Source: an uncultured Clostridia bacterium (GTDB taxonomy: Bacteria; Bacillota; Clostridia; TANB77; CAG-508). From it: 64,000 bases of DNA. Location: NCBI GenBank assembly GCA_934167685.1, contig CAKPLQ010000002.1, positions 23,349 through 87,348 of the forward strand, read 5' to 3'. How positions within the stretch are numbered: the stretch's first letter is position 1; every line of letters starts with the position of its first letter. Under the pieces are notes generated by a model. It was not told the origin of the DNA and did not search any database. It saw only the letters and a program-made list of their open reading frames with translations. Both the position numbers and the translations under genes were made by a program. Of this stretch, positions 10,467 through 19,676 are shown piece after piece.

Positions 10467-11108
10467 ATGAAGAAATTATTAACAGTTTTAGTATTAATAA
10501 TGTTAATTATATCTTTGTTCCAAATAGCTAATACTTATGCATTATACAAAGAGCAACTAAGTGGAGATTATTCAAATCTATTAGGTATATGGGCAATAAA
10601 AGTAAATGGAGTAGATATATCGTCAGGTGGGGAAAATCTGACCTTTACAATGACAGAAGACAATCTAACATATTTAGATTCTGCTCATGTAAAGAGTCAA
10701 AAAATTGCGCCAGGAACGCAGGCGTGTTTTGAGATTATAATTGACCCAACCAACACAGATGTATCTATTCTATATACGCTGGATATACAACTTAATAATG
10801 TAACAACAGCAAGAATGAGTTTAGTAAGAGTTGAAAACTATTTCCAAAAAGATGGAGAAACAGAGCAAATTACTAATGCAGAAGTAAATACAGAAAATGA
10901 GCTTCATAAACATACTGCAATAATACCAGTAGACAAGATAAACAGCAAATATTTAAATCATGTTAAATTATATTTTGAATGGAATAATGTAGAAGAAAAC
11001 AATGAAGCAGATTCAACATTAGGACAAACCGAAAATGCCAAAATATCAATACCACTAGAAATAAATTTAAAACAATATACAGGAGAAGTGATTAGCAATG
11101 GAACATAA
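10467..11108 (+). CDS. TasA/camelysin-like SipW-dependent secreted protein
   Basis: 213 residues. A hydrophobic signal (about residues 3-24) ends in ANTYALYKEQ, the TYA-aromatic pattern of SipW-type substrates. It is followed by a beta-rich domain with GIWAIKVNGVDI near residue 40. TasA-like proteins are fibre-forming or matrix subunits processed by SipW. The gene overlaps the following SipW-type peptidase by 11 bases, a strong sign that the two work together. Family placement rests on the signal region and the context rather than on a full-length match, so the fold is an inference. Confidence 0.7.
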   Translation: MKKLLTVLVLIMLIISLFQIANTYALYKEQLSGDYSNLLGIWAIKVNGVDISSGGENLTFTMTEDNLTYLDSAHVKSQKIAPGTQACFEIIIDPTNTDVSILYTLDIQLNNVTTARMSLVRVENYFQKDGETEQITNAEVNTENELHKHTAIIPVDKINSKYLNHVKLYFEWNNVEENNEADSTLGQTENAKISIPLEINLKQYTGEVISNGT

Positions 11109-11619
11109 TAAAATATTTAAAATTGCAAAGAAATGCATAATAAATTTAGTAATATTTTTATTAATGTGCATTGCTATTTTTGCAATATGGGGTTTAATAC
11201 AAATAAATGTGCAGAATAAAGAATATATTAATATATTCGGATATTCAGTACTTAGCACAGAAACTGGAAGTATGGCGCCAACAATTCAAAAAGGTGACAT
11301 TATAATAATCAAAATAGGTGATGAAATAAAGGAAAACGATATTATAACATACAAAAAAGACAATGTGCTAATTACTCACAGAATAGTAAGCATTACAGGA
11401 GACACTATTATTGCAAGAGGAGATTACAACAACACTGATGATGAGCCAATAAAGAAAGATGCAGTTATAGGTAAAGAGGTTTTTGTTATAAAAAATGTCG
11501 AAATATGGAAAAAAGTATTTTCTGATAAAAATGTAATAATACCAATAGTTATAACAGTAATTTTATTTATAATACTAGTTTCATACAAAGAAAGAACAGG
11601 TGAGGAAGATGTTAGATAA
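11098..11619 (+). CDS. sipW: SipW-type (ER-type) signal peptidase I
   Basis: 173 residues, as expected for this family. A membrane segment (about 14-34) is followed by STETGSMAPT with the nucleophile Ser58, ITHRI with the general-base His94, and ARGDYNNTDD carrying the Asp residues that complete the ER-type Ser-His-Asp site. A C-terminal membrane segment spans about 146-165. It acts on the outer face of the membrane, cleaving signal peptides of TasA-like proteins. It overlaps both neighbours, which are candidate substrates. This is the most canonical of the four such enzymes in the island. Confidence 0.88.
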   Translation: MEHNKIFKIAKKCIINLVIFLLMCIAIFAIWGLIQINVQNKEYINIFGYSVLSTETGSMAPTIQKGDIIIIKIGDEIKENDIITYKKDNVLITHRIVSITGDTIIARGDYNNTDDEPIKKDAVIGKEVFVIKNVEIWKKVFSDKNVIIPIVITVILFIILVSYKERTGEEDVR

Positions 11620-12187
11620 AAAGAAACTAAAGAAAAGTTTTTTTGTGCTTTTGCTAATAGCAATAATAATAATAATAGCAATAATTTTAATAAGAAAAAC
11701 ATTATCTAGATACGAAACAACAGCAAATTCAGACAAAGATGTGGACGTAGCATTTTGGATAATAAATGACGATTTTAAAGCTGGAAAAATCTTGATAAAA
11801 GACATCTATCCATCAACAAATTCATTTGACTACAAATTTACAGTATCAAACTTTAAAGCAAATGAAGATGGAAGCATCAGCAAAAGAGCAGAAACAGACT
11901 TAGAATATGGATTGACTTTTACAACTACAACAAATTTACCATTAGAATATCAAATAGAAAAAAATGGAACCATTTTAGATACGACACAAGAAATAATAAC
12001 AGATGAAGATGGAACTTATTATAGAAAAATATCTTTAGATACAGCGCAAATGGCACAAGGAACAGATGTTGTTGATAATTTTGTCATAAAAGTAATATTC
12101 CCAAAAGATAATGATATAAATGCAGAATATTCAGATTTAATAGAATATATAAAAATGGATTTAAATGCAAAGCAAATAGTGGAGTAA
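11609..12187 (+). CDS. TasA-like secreted or membrane-tethered protein
   Basis: About 192 residues from the ATG at 11609, chosen because AGGTGAGG sits just upstream; the GTG nine bases earlier has no site. A very hydrophobic Ile-rich segment (about residues 10-30) is followed by TLSRYETTANSDKDVDVAFW, which matches the mature start of SipW substrates (aromatic residue, then a polar strand, then AFW). The remainder is predicted beta-rich. It overlaps the peptidase gene upstream by 11 bases. The likely role is a structural or accessory surface subunit. Confidence 0.65.
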   Translation: MLDKKKLKKSFFVLLLIAIIIIIAIILIRKTLSRYETTANSDKDVDVAFWIINDDFKAGKILIKDIYPSTNSFDYKFTVSNFKANEDGSISKRAETDLEYGLTFTTTTNLPLEYQIEKNGTILDTTQEIITDEDGTYYRKISLDTAQMAQGTDVVDNFVIKVIFPKDNDINAEYSDLIEYIKMDLNAKQIVE

Positions 12188-12204
12188 ATAGTAGAGTAAT
12201 AGAC

Positions 12205-12284
12205 TGCACCGATGGGACCGGTTCTTAACGGTGCAGTAAACATAACGCAAAAATGCACCGTTAAGAACCGGTCCCAAACGTGCA
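12205..12284. repeat. 31-bp palindromic repeat, inverted pair (locus A)
   Basis: Two 31-bp units (12205-12235 and 12254-12284) in opposite orientation, both with the core GGGACCGGTTCT and both carrying TTAACGG at the variable arm. The pair can fold into a long hairpin. It lies between the TasA-like gene and the 347-residue gene. Confidence 0.9.
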
Positions 12285-12306
12285 AAATGGCTGAAAGGGG
12301 CATAAA

Positions 12307-13350
12307 ATGAATAGTTTGATGGATTCGTATCTAAATTTTACAGAAAAGAAAATAAAGAAATATATGAAGATAATTTTTGCTACATATTATGATGAAGAGA
12401 TTGTAGATGAGTTCTTAAGAACTTATATAAATGCAAGATATTATAATGTTCAAAATACAGACAAACCGGCAAGAGCTTTTTATTTAAGAATTTTAGATGA
12501 ATTGGAATACAAAGAGGATTTGTTGATGGAAAAATGCGAAGAAGAGGCAGAAAGCCTAGACGAAAAGCAAGCCAAATTGAACAAGATTCATAAAGTTAAA
12601 GAAGTTTTTGGATATGTTTTATTTTTCGACAACGTTAGAAATATTGAAAATTTTAAAAGTATTGACAGTCTTAAAGAAATTATAGAGAAAATTATAGATT
12701 TAGTTAACTCTGATTACGAGATTAAAAATCCAAAAGATGTTGAGGACAAGCTTTACAAAGAAGTTAAAAGTAACATGATTGATAAAGATGTTTTTTTAGA
12801 AAAGTTCGAAACTGATGAGTTTTCATTAAGCTTTGAGGCTACAGAGTTTAATGAAGATTTGTATAATATTAAGTTACAACATAATGTTAAAATGCCAATG
12901 CAATATAGTGAAAGGGCAATAGAGAAGGTATTTACAGAAGGAATTATTGCAGAGGATAAGTTACAAATTGAATATATTTTGCTAAGCACAATCGCTATAA
13001 GAGATATTGTTAATAGCAATTTTAAAGATGCGTATATTGCAGAGTTTGAGCCTTCTTTGTTTAAGAAAAAACAAAAGTTGAATGGAATTTTAGATTTAAT
13101 TAGTAATCAGGCTTTGCAGGAGAAAATTAATCTGAATATTAGTTATTCTGATTATAAGAAAAATCAAAAAAATGTGCTAGATTATACTAGCAAAGGCTAC
13201 AATTTTGTGATTACTTTAGATGAGGCTGTAAAAAGTGTTGAGGATGTAGAAAAATTGAAGATGTTTAAATTGGTTATTGCACCAAAAGATTTAGTATTAT
13301 ATAAACAAATTAAAGAAGATAACTCATTAACAAATGTAATGGTAAATTAA
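12307..13350 (+). CDS. Unknown cytoplasmic protein beside the McrB-like ATPase
   Basis: 347 residues, acidic and Lys-rich, no signal peptide or membrane segment, mostly helical by eye. I recognise no motif. It starts 22 bases after a 31-bp repeat pair, with GAAAGGGG as ribosome binding site. It lies 34 bases before the AAA+ gene and reads in the same direction, so the two and the following DUF2357-like gene probably form a three-gene block. The block sits between two SipW/TasA units, so it may belong to the same export or assembly machinery, or be an inserted regulatory or defence cassette. Function not assigned. Confidence 0.65.
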   Translation: MNSLMDSYLNFTEKKIKKYMKIIFATYYDEEIVDEFLRTYINARYYNVQNTDKPARAFYLRILDELEYKEDLLMEKCEEEAESLDEKQAKLNKIHKVKEVFGYVLFFDNVRNIENFKSIDSLKEIIEKIIDLVNSDYEIKNPKDVEDKLYKEVKSNMIDKDVFLEKFETDEFSLSFEATEFNEDLYNIKLQHNVKMPMQYSERAIEKVFTEGIIAEDKLQIEYILLSTIAIRDIVNSNFKDAYIAEFEPSLFKKKQKLNGILDLISNQALQEKINLNISYSDYKKNQKNVLDYTSKGYNFVITLDEAVKSVEDVEKLKMFKLVIAPKDLVLYKQIKEDNSLTNVMVN

Positions 13351-13384
13351 CGAAATGATGTGATTTTCGAAAGGAAGAAAAAAT

Positions 13385-14938
13385 ATGGAAACATACGGAA
13401 GATTTTTATTTGAATTTTTACACCAATTCTTTTCTGGATTTGGAGAGATTTTTGGTGGCTTATGGAGAGGAATACTTAGTATTTTTAATGTTCCAGGATA
13501 TTATTATATAATTCAAAATTATGCAAATGATTTTAAAGTATCAGAATGGTTTTTGACTGGATTAGCTATTATTTGTATGCTTGTTGTTATTGGAGGAATT
13601 GATGGAATAATAGCATTTTTCTTGAAAAAGCATATAAAATGGAGAAAAAAGGTTCTTGACCAAGAAGAATTATTAAAACAAATTGATACTTTAAATGGGC
13701 AAGTTGAAGAATTGGTTGATGAAAAACTTAAATTGCTATCTATGAAAACTCCAGAATTGGGTGTAAATTCTAATGGAATAAGTACAGGAGCTGATAGAAC
13801 TGCACTTGCTGCTGCTCAGTCACAGGCTAATGATGAAGAACAAATTGACCCTAATAGTCAAAGTAGATTCTCTAAATTAACTTTAATAGACCAAGAATAT
13901 GCAAAATATAAACAAAAAGATTATCACGATTCATTTACACTACCAGAATTTTGTTATAGATTTAGAAATTTTGCAGCTAGTAAGTTAAAATTGTATTATA
14001 GTGAAAAAATGATTAGATTATTCGTATCAGCTATAGCTTCAACAAAGCTAGTTATCCTACAGGGTATTTCTGGTACTGGTAAAACTTCTATATCTCTTGC
14101 TTGGGGTAACTTTGTAAAGCATCCTTCTTGTGTTGCTTCAGTACAGCCTTCTTGGAGGGATAGAACAGATATTTTTGGGTACTTAAACGAGTTCACTAAA
14201 AAGTTTAACGAAACAGATTTCTTAGCATATTTGTACGAAGCTGGATATACTGATGAAATTTTTACAGTAATCCTAGACGAGATGAACTTGGCGCGTGTTG
14301 AGTACTATTTTGCAGAAATGTTGTCAATTCTAGAAATGCACAGTACAAAAGATTGGAAGATTGAGGTTGTGCAAAGCTCATGGCCAACAGACCCTAAAAA
14401 GTTAATAAGAGGTAAATTACAAATTCCACCAAATGCTTGGTACATAGGAACAATCAATAACGACGACTCTACATTCATGGTAACAGATAAGGTATACGAT
14501 AGAGCTATGCCTATAGATATTAACGAAAAAGGTATTGAATTTGAACCTGATGATATTGATGCACTTGATGTTAATTATTCATATTTAAATGGTCTATTTG
14601 AAAAAGCTATGGTAGATTATGCAATTTCAACGGCTACTTTAAAGAAAATTGATGACATGGATAACTACACAATTAAGCACTTTAGAGTTGCTTTTGGTAA
14701 CCGTATTGTAAAACATATGAGAAAATTCGTACCTGTTTATGTAGCTTGTGGAGGAGATGAAACTGAAGCTGTAGATTACTTTATGGCTAAAAAGGTTTTA
14801 AGAAAATTCGAAGCTCTTAACTTGGCATTAATTAGAGATGAAATTGACGGATATATAGAATTCTTAGATAAAAACTTTGGTAAAGGCAAAATGTCTGAAT
14901 GTATAGAATTCTTACTAAGATTGAAGAAGATGTCATAG
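13385..14938 (+). CDS. Membrane-anchored McrB-like AAA+ NTPase
   Basis: 517 residues. The N-terminus has an amphipathic stretch and a clear membrane segment (about 50-72), then a coiled coil (about 90-118) and a linker. The AAA_5/McrB-type domain shows Walker A GISGTGKTS near residue 230, Walker B VILDEMNLARVEYYF near 300 (the MN-AR-EYYF pattern is typical of McrB-like ATPases) and sensor-1 GTINNDDSTF near 360. Classical McrB has an N-terminal DNA-binding domain; here it is replaced by a membrane anchor, so DNA restriction is unlikely to be the job. With the next gene it looks like a McrB/McrC-type pair adapted to work at the membrane. Confidence 0.78.
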   Translation: METYGRFLFEFLHQFFSGFGEIFGGLWRGILSIFNVPGYYYIIQNYANDFKVSEWFLTGLAIICMLVVIGGIDGIIAFFLKKHIKWRKKVLDQEELLKQIDTLNGQVEELVDEKLKLLSMKTPELGVNSNGISTGADRTALAAAQSQANDEEQIDPNSQSRFSKLTLIDQEYAKYKQKDYHDSFTLPEFCYRFRNFAASKLKLYYSEKMIRLFVSAIASTKLVILQGISGTGKTSISLAWGNFVKHPSCVASVQPSWRDRTDIFGYLNEFTKKFNETDFLAYLYEAGYTDEIFTVILDEMNLARVEYYFAEMLSILEMHSTKDWKIEVVQSSWPTDPKKLIRGKLQIPPNAWYIGTINNDDSTFMVTDKVYDRAMPIDINEKGIEFEPDDIDALDVNYSYLNGLFEKAMVDYAISTATLKKIDDMDNYTIKHFRVAFGNRIVKHMRKFVPVYVACGGDETEAVDYFMAKKVLRKFEALNLALIRDEIDGYIEFLDKNFGKGKMSECIEFLLRLKKMS

Positions 14939-14955
14939 AAAGGATAGAAAAGTAA

Positions 14956-16080
14956 ATGGACTTAAATGTAATGAAACTTGCCAATATGGAAAGTGGACAA
15001 TCATCACAGGATTTTTTGAACAAGGTTGATTCTAAATTAATGATTGATGTTAACAAAAGTCAAATTGTAGAAAATGATGAATGGATTGATATGGTTGAGT
15101 TTTCACTTCCACATATAGAAAAGGCTTTGACAAAAGAGATTAAAAATATTGTTACTGAAGAGGAAATAATAAAAATTGAATTAATTAAAAAGGTAAGTGT
15201 TGAAAGTGTAAAACATTTGTCAAAAAACGTAAACTATGTTGATAAATTTAATCAGAAAACAGGAGAAGTAATTCCTAAAAAGATTTTGAATGCATATAAA
15301 GAAGAGACTTTTATTACATATGAAAATAGATTCTTATACAGCCTTATAAAATTGATTGAAGATTACATGTATTTGCGCGAAAAAGACCAACAAACCGAGT
15401 ATAAAGGTAAGAATGAAGAAAAGGCAAATTATCAAGCTGAAGTTAAATACAAAAAAGAAAAAATTAAAGTTAACTTTGATTATTCATCAGAAAGCAATAT
15501 TGGCGCTAAAAAGTCAGATGATACAGCTGAAAGAATTCAAGATATTAAAAAGAAAATTAAAGATTTAAAGACTACTAATGTATATCAATTATTACAATCA
15601 AAAAGGATTACTCTTGTAAAATCACCTTTAAAAATGACTAATGTATTGTTAAAAAATGTGCATTTTCAATATGCGGTCAAATTGTGGAATTATTTAAGCG
15701 AACAAATAGAAATAAAAGATAAAGCAGTAAAAACAAATAAAGTCTATGAAGAAAATGGAATTGCAAAAAAACTTGTAGATGAAAATGTATTTTTAATGCA
15801 TTTGATTTTTAAAAATCGTGATATAGAAGAGAAACTGAAAGGTCAAAAAAAGAGTGCATTAGAGGATAAAAAGGCAAGAAAAGAATTGACTGATGATTTG
15901 ATAGAAAAAATAATTGAGTTAAATCCTGATATATCTGACAAGGATTTGAAGCAGATGATTGCAGATAAACTAATATTAATGAAAACTCGTAAGTTAATTT
16001 CTTTAAAACCTATTGAAGATAGATTTAAAGAGCGAATTAATAAATATATGGTACTAGCAAAAGAAGTGAGGTTAAAATAA
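14956..16080 (+). CDS. Possible DUF2357/McrC-like partner of the AAA+ NTPase
   Basis: 374 residues, soluble, highly charged. NAYKEETFITYENRFLYSLI near residues 113-132 resembles the conserved E-N-R region of DUF2357 proteins, which partner McrB-like ATPases. I see no PD-(D/E)XK nuclease signature in the C-terminal part, which is Lys-rich and helical, so a catalytic nuclease role is not supported. It begins 17 bases after the ATPase gene and ends two bases before the next SipW-type peptidase. The DUF2357 assignment is tentative and leans on the neighbour. Confidence 0.5.
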   Translation: MDLNVMKLANMESGQSSQDFLNKVDSKLMIDVNKSQIVENDEWIDMVEFSLPHIEKALTKEIKNIVTEEEIIKIELIKKVSVESVKHLSKNVNYVDKFNQKTGEVIPKKILNAYKEETFITYENRFLYSLIKLIEDYMYLREKDQQTEYKGKNEEKANYQAEVKYKKEKIKVNFDYSSESNIGAKKSDDTAERIQDIKKKIKDLKTTNVYQLLQSKRITLVKSPLKMTNVLLKNVHFQYAVKLWNYLSEQIEIKDKAVKTNKVYEENGIAKKLVDENVFLMHLIFKNRDIEEKLKGQKKSALEDKKARKELTDDLIEKIIELNPDISDKDLKQMIADKLILMKTRKLISLKPIEDRFKERINKYMVLAKEVRLK

Positions 16081-16082
16081 AA

Positions 16083-16652
16083 ATGAATGACGAAAGAGAA
16101 AATGTGGGGAGAAAGTGTGTTCAAATTATTTGGAATATATTTTCTAGAATATTAACAATAGCTGTGATACTGGTATGTATAGTAATTATAGTACAAAAGG
16201 TAAGTAATAATAAGGAGTCATTTTTTGGATATAGAATATTCAGAGTTCAAACAGGAAGTATGATTCCGAAGTACCAAATAGGAGATGTTATTCTTGTAAA
16301 AGAGAAAGAGCCAAGCAAAATTAAAGTTGGTGATGACGTTACATATAATGGAGAAGCTAGTTCTGTTAAAGGACTGTTGATAACCCATAGAGTAATAAAT
16401 ATCGAAGAGATTGATGGTCAAAGAGTTTTCCATACCAAAGGTATTGCTAACAATTTGGAAGACCCTATTGTATATGAACATCAGATTAATGGAGTAGTTC
16501 AAAGCAAATTATATATTTTAACATTTATTTGTACTTTGTTTAATAATAAATATGTATTCTATTTTTGTGGAATCTTACCTTTATCTATATATGTAGTTTT
16601 TAGATTTTTTAAAGGAAAGCGTTACGAAGATATTGAAAGGGAAAACAGATGA
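16083..16652 (+). CDS. SipW-type signal peptidase I, second copy
   Basis: 189 residues. Membrane segment about 22-40; VQTGSMIPKY places the nucleophile at Ser59; LLITHRV gives His102. The region that normally reads KGDANN-D is KGIANNLED here, so one of the usual acidic residues has shifted or been lost. A C-terminal membrane segment (about 151-172) precedes a basic tail. It overlaps the next TasA-like gene by four bases (ATGA), so that protein is the obvious substrate. Confidence 0.82.
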   Translation: MNDERENVGRKCVQIIWNIFSRILTIAVILVCIVIIVQKVSNNKESFFGYRIFRVQTGSMIPKYQIGDVILVKEKEPSKIKVGDDVTYNGEASSVKGLLITHRVINIEEIDGQRVFHTKGIANNLEDPIVYEHQINGVVQSKLYILTFICTLFNNKYVFYFCGILPLSIYVVFRFFKGKRYEDIERENR

Positions 16653-17287
16653 GAAAAAAAAGGATAGTGTTTTTTTTAGAAATATTGTGTATTATTTCAT
16701 TATTGATTACAATGTTATCTATACAAAGAACTTATGCAAGATATTTTGAAATGGTTGATACAACATATGATACACATATTAAAAGATGGCTAATTAAAGT
16801 TAATTCACACAATATACATGAAGAGCAGACTCTTACAGAAGTTATGCAACCTGTTTTAGTAGAAGATGAAAACAGAAATAGCAATGTTTTAGTTCCTGGT
16901 GGAACTGGATATTTTGATATGGTATTAGATTACAATTATGTTGATGTGGCTTTTCAGTATGAATTTTCTATAGAACAGCTTAATACCAACCAATTAGCGG
17001 ATTTTGAGTTATATGGATATGAAATAATTGATGGCGATACTTCAACTGTTACAGAAACAAATGAATTGAAGGGCGTAATTGAACCAGAGACTGATGTTAA
17101 TAGTGCAGGAGAAAAGATTCGAGAAGTAAGGTTTTTGTTTAGATGGAATGATGGTGATGGTAGTACTATGAATAATCAAGCTGATACGCAGTTTAGAGGC
17201 GAAGCAAATACTAATCAGCAAGATTTACATACTATTTTAAACTATAGAGCGACTTTAAAGTTTAGTCAGTATATACCAACAACATAA
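16649..17287 (+). CDS. TasA/camelysin-like SipW-dependent secreted protein
   Basis: 212 residues. A signal segment (about 5-27) ends in IQRTYARYFEMVDTTYDT, the TYA-aromatic pattern, followed by a beta-rich domain with IKRWLIKVNSHNI near residue 50 that parallels GIWAIKVNGVDI in the earlier paralogue. It overlaps its SipW-type peptidase by four bases. Probable structural or accessory subunit of the surface layer. Confidence 0.72.
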   Translation: MRKKRIVFFLEILCIISLLITMLSIQRTYARYFEMVDTTYDTHIKRWLIKVNSHNIHEEQTLTEVMQPVLVEDENRNSNVLVPGGTGYFDMVLDYNYVDVAFQYEFSIEQLNTNQLADFELYGYEIIDGDTSTVTETNELKGVIEPETDVNSAGEKIREVRFLFRWNDGDGSTMNNQADTQFRGEANTNQQDLHTILNYRATLKFSQYIPTT

Positions 17288-17305
17288 AAAGAGGGGTGAA
17301 AATTG

Positions 17306-17443
17306 ATGGAAATTAAAAATATTAAAACATCAAAATTAGAAAATAAAGAATTATTAGATGTTCAAAAACAAGTTGAAAGTTTTTTAAAGTTTTTAAATAC
17401 TGAATATGATACTGTTAAAAAATTAGAGGAGGAAAATTCATGA
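17306..17443 (+). CDS. 45-residue helical peptide, translationally coupled
   Basis: A short frame preceded by GAGGGGTG, a good ribosome binding site, and ending in ATGA with the start of the 535-residue coiled-coil gene. The sequence is charged and heptad-like (VQKQVESFLKFLN...VKKLEEEN), predicted to be one amphipathic helix. It may be a small partner of the following coiled-coil protein, or a leader whose translation opens the next start. The frame and sites are visible; function unknown. Confidence 0.55.
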   Translation: MEIKNIKTSKLENKELLDVQKQVESFLKFLNTEYDTVKKLEEENS

Positions 17444-19047
17444 AAGAATTAGTAGAAAATGTAGAAAAACAAATAGCAACAGATAAAGAGGTCATTTCAG
17501 TTTTACCAAGAAATGGTATAAAAGCTATAAAAACGTTGGCTCAAACAATACTAGAAATGCAAGAAAAATATGAGGCAGTTAATGAGACATTGGTAAAGGA
17601 AATTAAAGCTAGATATAGCGAACTTACAGAGGTTGAGGCCAATAAAGAAATCCCTCAAATTGAAACTGAGATAATGAAATATGATGTAGCTGTTAAAAAC
17701 ACAGATACTCGCTCATCTTTTGAAAAAATGGGATTGGATAAAGTTACATATAATATTAATGGATATTATAAAAGCAATTTAGAAAGATTGAATAAAGAGT
17801 TAATTGACTGTGTAAAACAGTTCGAAAGTGTTGGAATAAGGCTAGATGAGAACGATTTTGATTTGAGCGAATATTCTAAAAAATACATGTCTGTTTTATT
17901 AAAAGAGGCTTATGATGGCAATATCAATTCTGAAATAATTAAAAATACTTTTGAAAAGGTGTATTGGGAATGTTCTGATGTTGTTTCTCATTTGTATGCA
18001 TGTGTAAGATACATTTATGACAAATATGAAAATGAGATTGATAAATTTTACGAAAACAAAGCAGAAGAGATATTGAAAAGCTTCAAACTAACTCCAGAGG
18101 AAGTTGAAGAAAAAAAGGCTGAGATGATTAAAAAGAAAAATAGAATTGAAGCTACCGATAATAAGATTATTTTAGATAAGTTTTTTACAGGTGCACTAAA
18201 TATAAATGATTATAAAGGTGATAACTATAAGAAGATTTATATAGAGCTAACTGATAAAGATGTTTCTGATATGTCTGATTCTGAAAAAGCAGAAATGGAT
18301 GAGAATATTGAAAAGTTAAATGAAAATTTAGATGAATATGCTAAATATTCTGAATATAAATTCTTAGTTGATGAAATATTAAAGATAAGAGCTGAAGAAG
18401 AGAAAAAGCTTCAAGCCAAAAAAGATAAAAAAAGTAAAAATACAGATTATGATTTGACTAGAGAGAAACTTAAAAAATTGAAATCAGAAATTTTTAAGTT
18501 AAATGGCAAAATTGCTAAACCTAAAAAAAGTCTTTTTGGAAAGAAAAATGACAAAAAAGATAGTTCTGCTATTTTACAAAGAAACAACTTGATTTTAGAA
18601 TTGAAAAATACTTATATGGATTTAGACAATGAAATTTTAAGAAAGAAAATAGTTGAAAATATTGATGATACATCATCTTTACTTGATGTACTTAAACTTG
18701 CAAGTAGTTATTATTGGTTTATGGCCAAATCTATGATTGCTAAAAATGAAGAGATAACAGATAAAGAGATTGGCGATACTGCTAAAAAGATTAGAGATTT
18801 TATTAATTTTTCTAATTTTTCTGTAATAAATTATATCAAAATTAGTGATACCAAGGAATTGGCAGTTATAATTAAAGATAAATATAAATTGTTTGATATG
18901 CAAGTTTCTAAAGAGAATTTTCAAGAAGACAATATTGAGGATTTGATTAAGAAGGTTAAGATTGTAAGCAATTATAATAATATACAAAAAAGTAAATTTT
19001 CTGTTGAGGATTTAGAGTATATTACAACAGTAAAAGAAATGAAATAA
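17440..19047 (+). CDS. Unknown cytoplasmic coiled-coil protein of the surface island
   Basis: 535 residues, very rich in Lys and Glu, mostly helical, with coiled-coil stretches around residues 20-60, 200-240, 285-320 and 340-390. No signal peptide or membrane segment. A Lys-rich insert (KPKKSLFGKKNDKKDSS) lies near residue 370. It sits between the second and third SipW units and is coupled to the 45-residue peptide. I recognise no family. A scaffolding role with the membrane-bound AAA+ NTPase is conceivable but unproven. Confidence 0.68.
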   Translation: MKELVENVEKQIATDKEVISVLPRNGIKAIKTLAQTILEMQEKYEAVNETLVKEIKARYSELTEVEANKEIPQIETEIMKYDVAVKNTDTRSSFEKMGLDKVTYNINGYYKSNLERLNKELIDCVKQFESVGIRLDENDFDLSEYSKKYMSVLLKEAYDGNINSEIIKNTFEKVYWECSDVVSHLYACVRYIYDKYENEIDKFYENKAEEILKSFKLTPEEVEEKKAEMIKKKNRIEATDNKIILDKFFTGALNINDYKGDNYKKIYIELTDKDVSDMSDSEKAEMDENIEKLNENLDEYAKYSEYKFLVDEILKIRAEEEKKLQAKKDKKSKNTDYDLTREKLKKLKSEIFKLNGKIAKPKKSLFGKKNDKKDSSAILQRNNLILELKNTYMDLDNEILRKKIVENIDDTSSLLDVLKLASSYYWFMAKSMIAKNEEITDKEIGDTAKKIRDFINFSNFSVINYIKISDTKELAVIIKDKYKLFDMQVSKENFQEDNIEDLIKKVKIVSNYNNIQKSKFSVEDLEYITTVKEMK

Positions 19048-19065
19048 TATAGGGTGAGGACAAAA

Positions 19066-19662
19066 TTGGAATATGATGTTGAAAAACTTTCTAACAAAAT
19101 TAGAAAGAAAAAAAGGACAAAGAGGCTATTTAAAATTATAATACTTGTTTGTTTGATTATACTTTTTCTGATTAATTTGATTTTATCATTTGAAGAACAT
19201 ACTCATATTTTGGGAATATATATGTTTAATATTGTTTCCGAGAGTATGGAGCCAACATTTTATAAAAATGATTTGGCTGTTGTAGGAAAATGTCAACTGA
19301 GTGAGTTGAAAAAGGGTGATATTATAACATTTAAACAGGATGATAGAATTATTTCACACAGAATATTACAAATTACTAAAGAAAAAGGTGATATTAGATT
19401 TATTACTAAAGGCGATAATAATGAAGTTGCAGATAAAGACGCAGTACTACCAAATGATGTTTATGGAAAAGTCTGCTTCATTATTCCTAAATTAGGAATT
19501 GCAGTTCATTATATACAAAATGCGCGAGGCTTGATTAATGTATTTATTTTTATGTTTATTTTATATTTTTTGGTTAGCCTTAAAGATAATCAGAAAAATA
19601 GCAGAAAAATTAAAAGGAAGAAATATGAAATTAAGAAGCTTAGGGATAATTACAATGTATAA
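19066..19662 (+). CDS. SipW-type signal peptidase I, third copy
   Basis: About 198 residues from a TTG start, chosen because AGGGTGAGG lies six bases before it; the GTG at 19054 overlaps that site. Basic N-terminus, membrane segment about 22-43, VSESMEPTF with the nucleophile Ser near 60, IISHRI with His near 98, and ITKGDNNEVAD with the Asp residues. A second membrane segment (about 158-173) and a very basic tail follow. All catalytic positions are kept. It is followed 14 bases later by the fourth copy. Confidence 0.82.
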   Translation: MEYDVEKLSNKIRKKKRTKRLFKIIILVCLIILFLINLILSFEEHTHILGIYMFNIVSESMEPTFYKNDLAVVGKCQLSELKKGDIITFKQDDRIISHRILQITKEKGDIRFITKGDNNEVADKDAVLPNDVYGKVCFIIPKLGIAVHYIQNARGLINVFIFMFILYFLVSLKDNQKNSRKIKRKKYEIKKLRDNYNV

Positions 19663-19676
19663 AAGAGGTATGAAAT

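Noticed and set aside
10025..10470. Open frames on both strands across the 3' end of the peptidase-like gene, one Leu/Val/Ala-rich and one Gln/Leu-rich
   Set aside because: They are alternative readings of the low-complexity Thr/Ala/Lys tail; no ribosome binding sites and the main frame continues through.
12307..16080. A standard McrBC restriction system
   Set aside because: No DNA-binding domain in the AAA+ protein, which has a membrane helix instead, and no visible nuclease motif in the partner.
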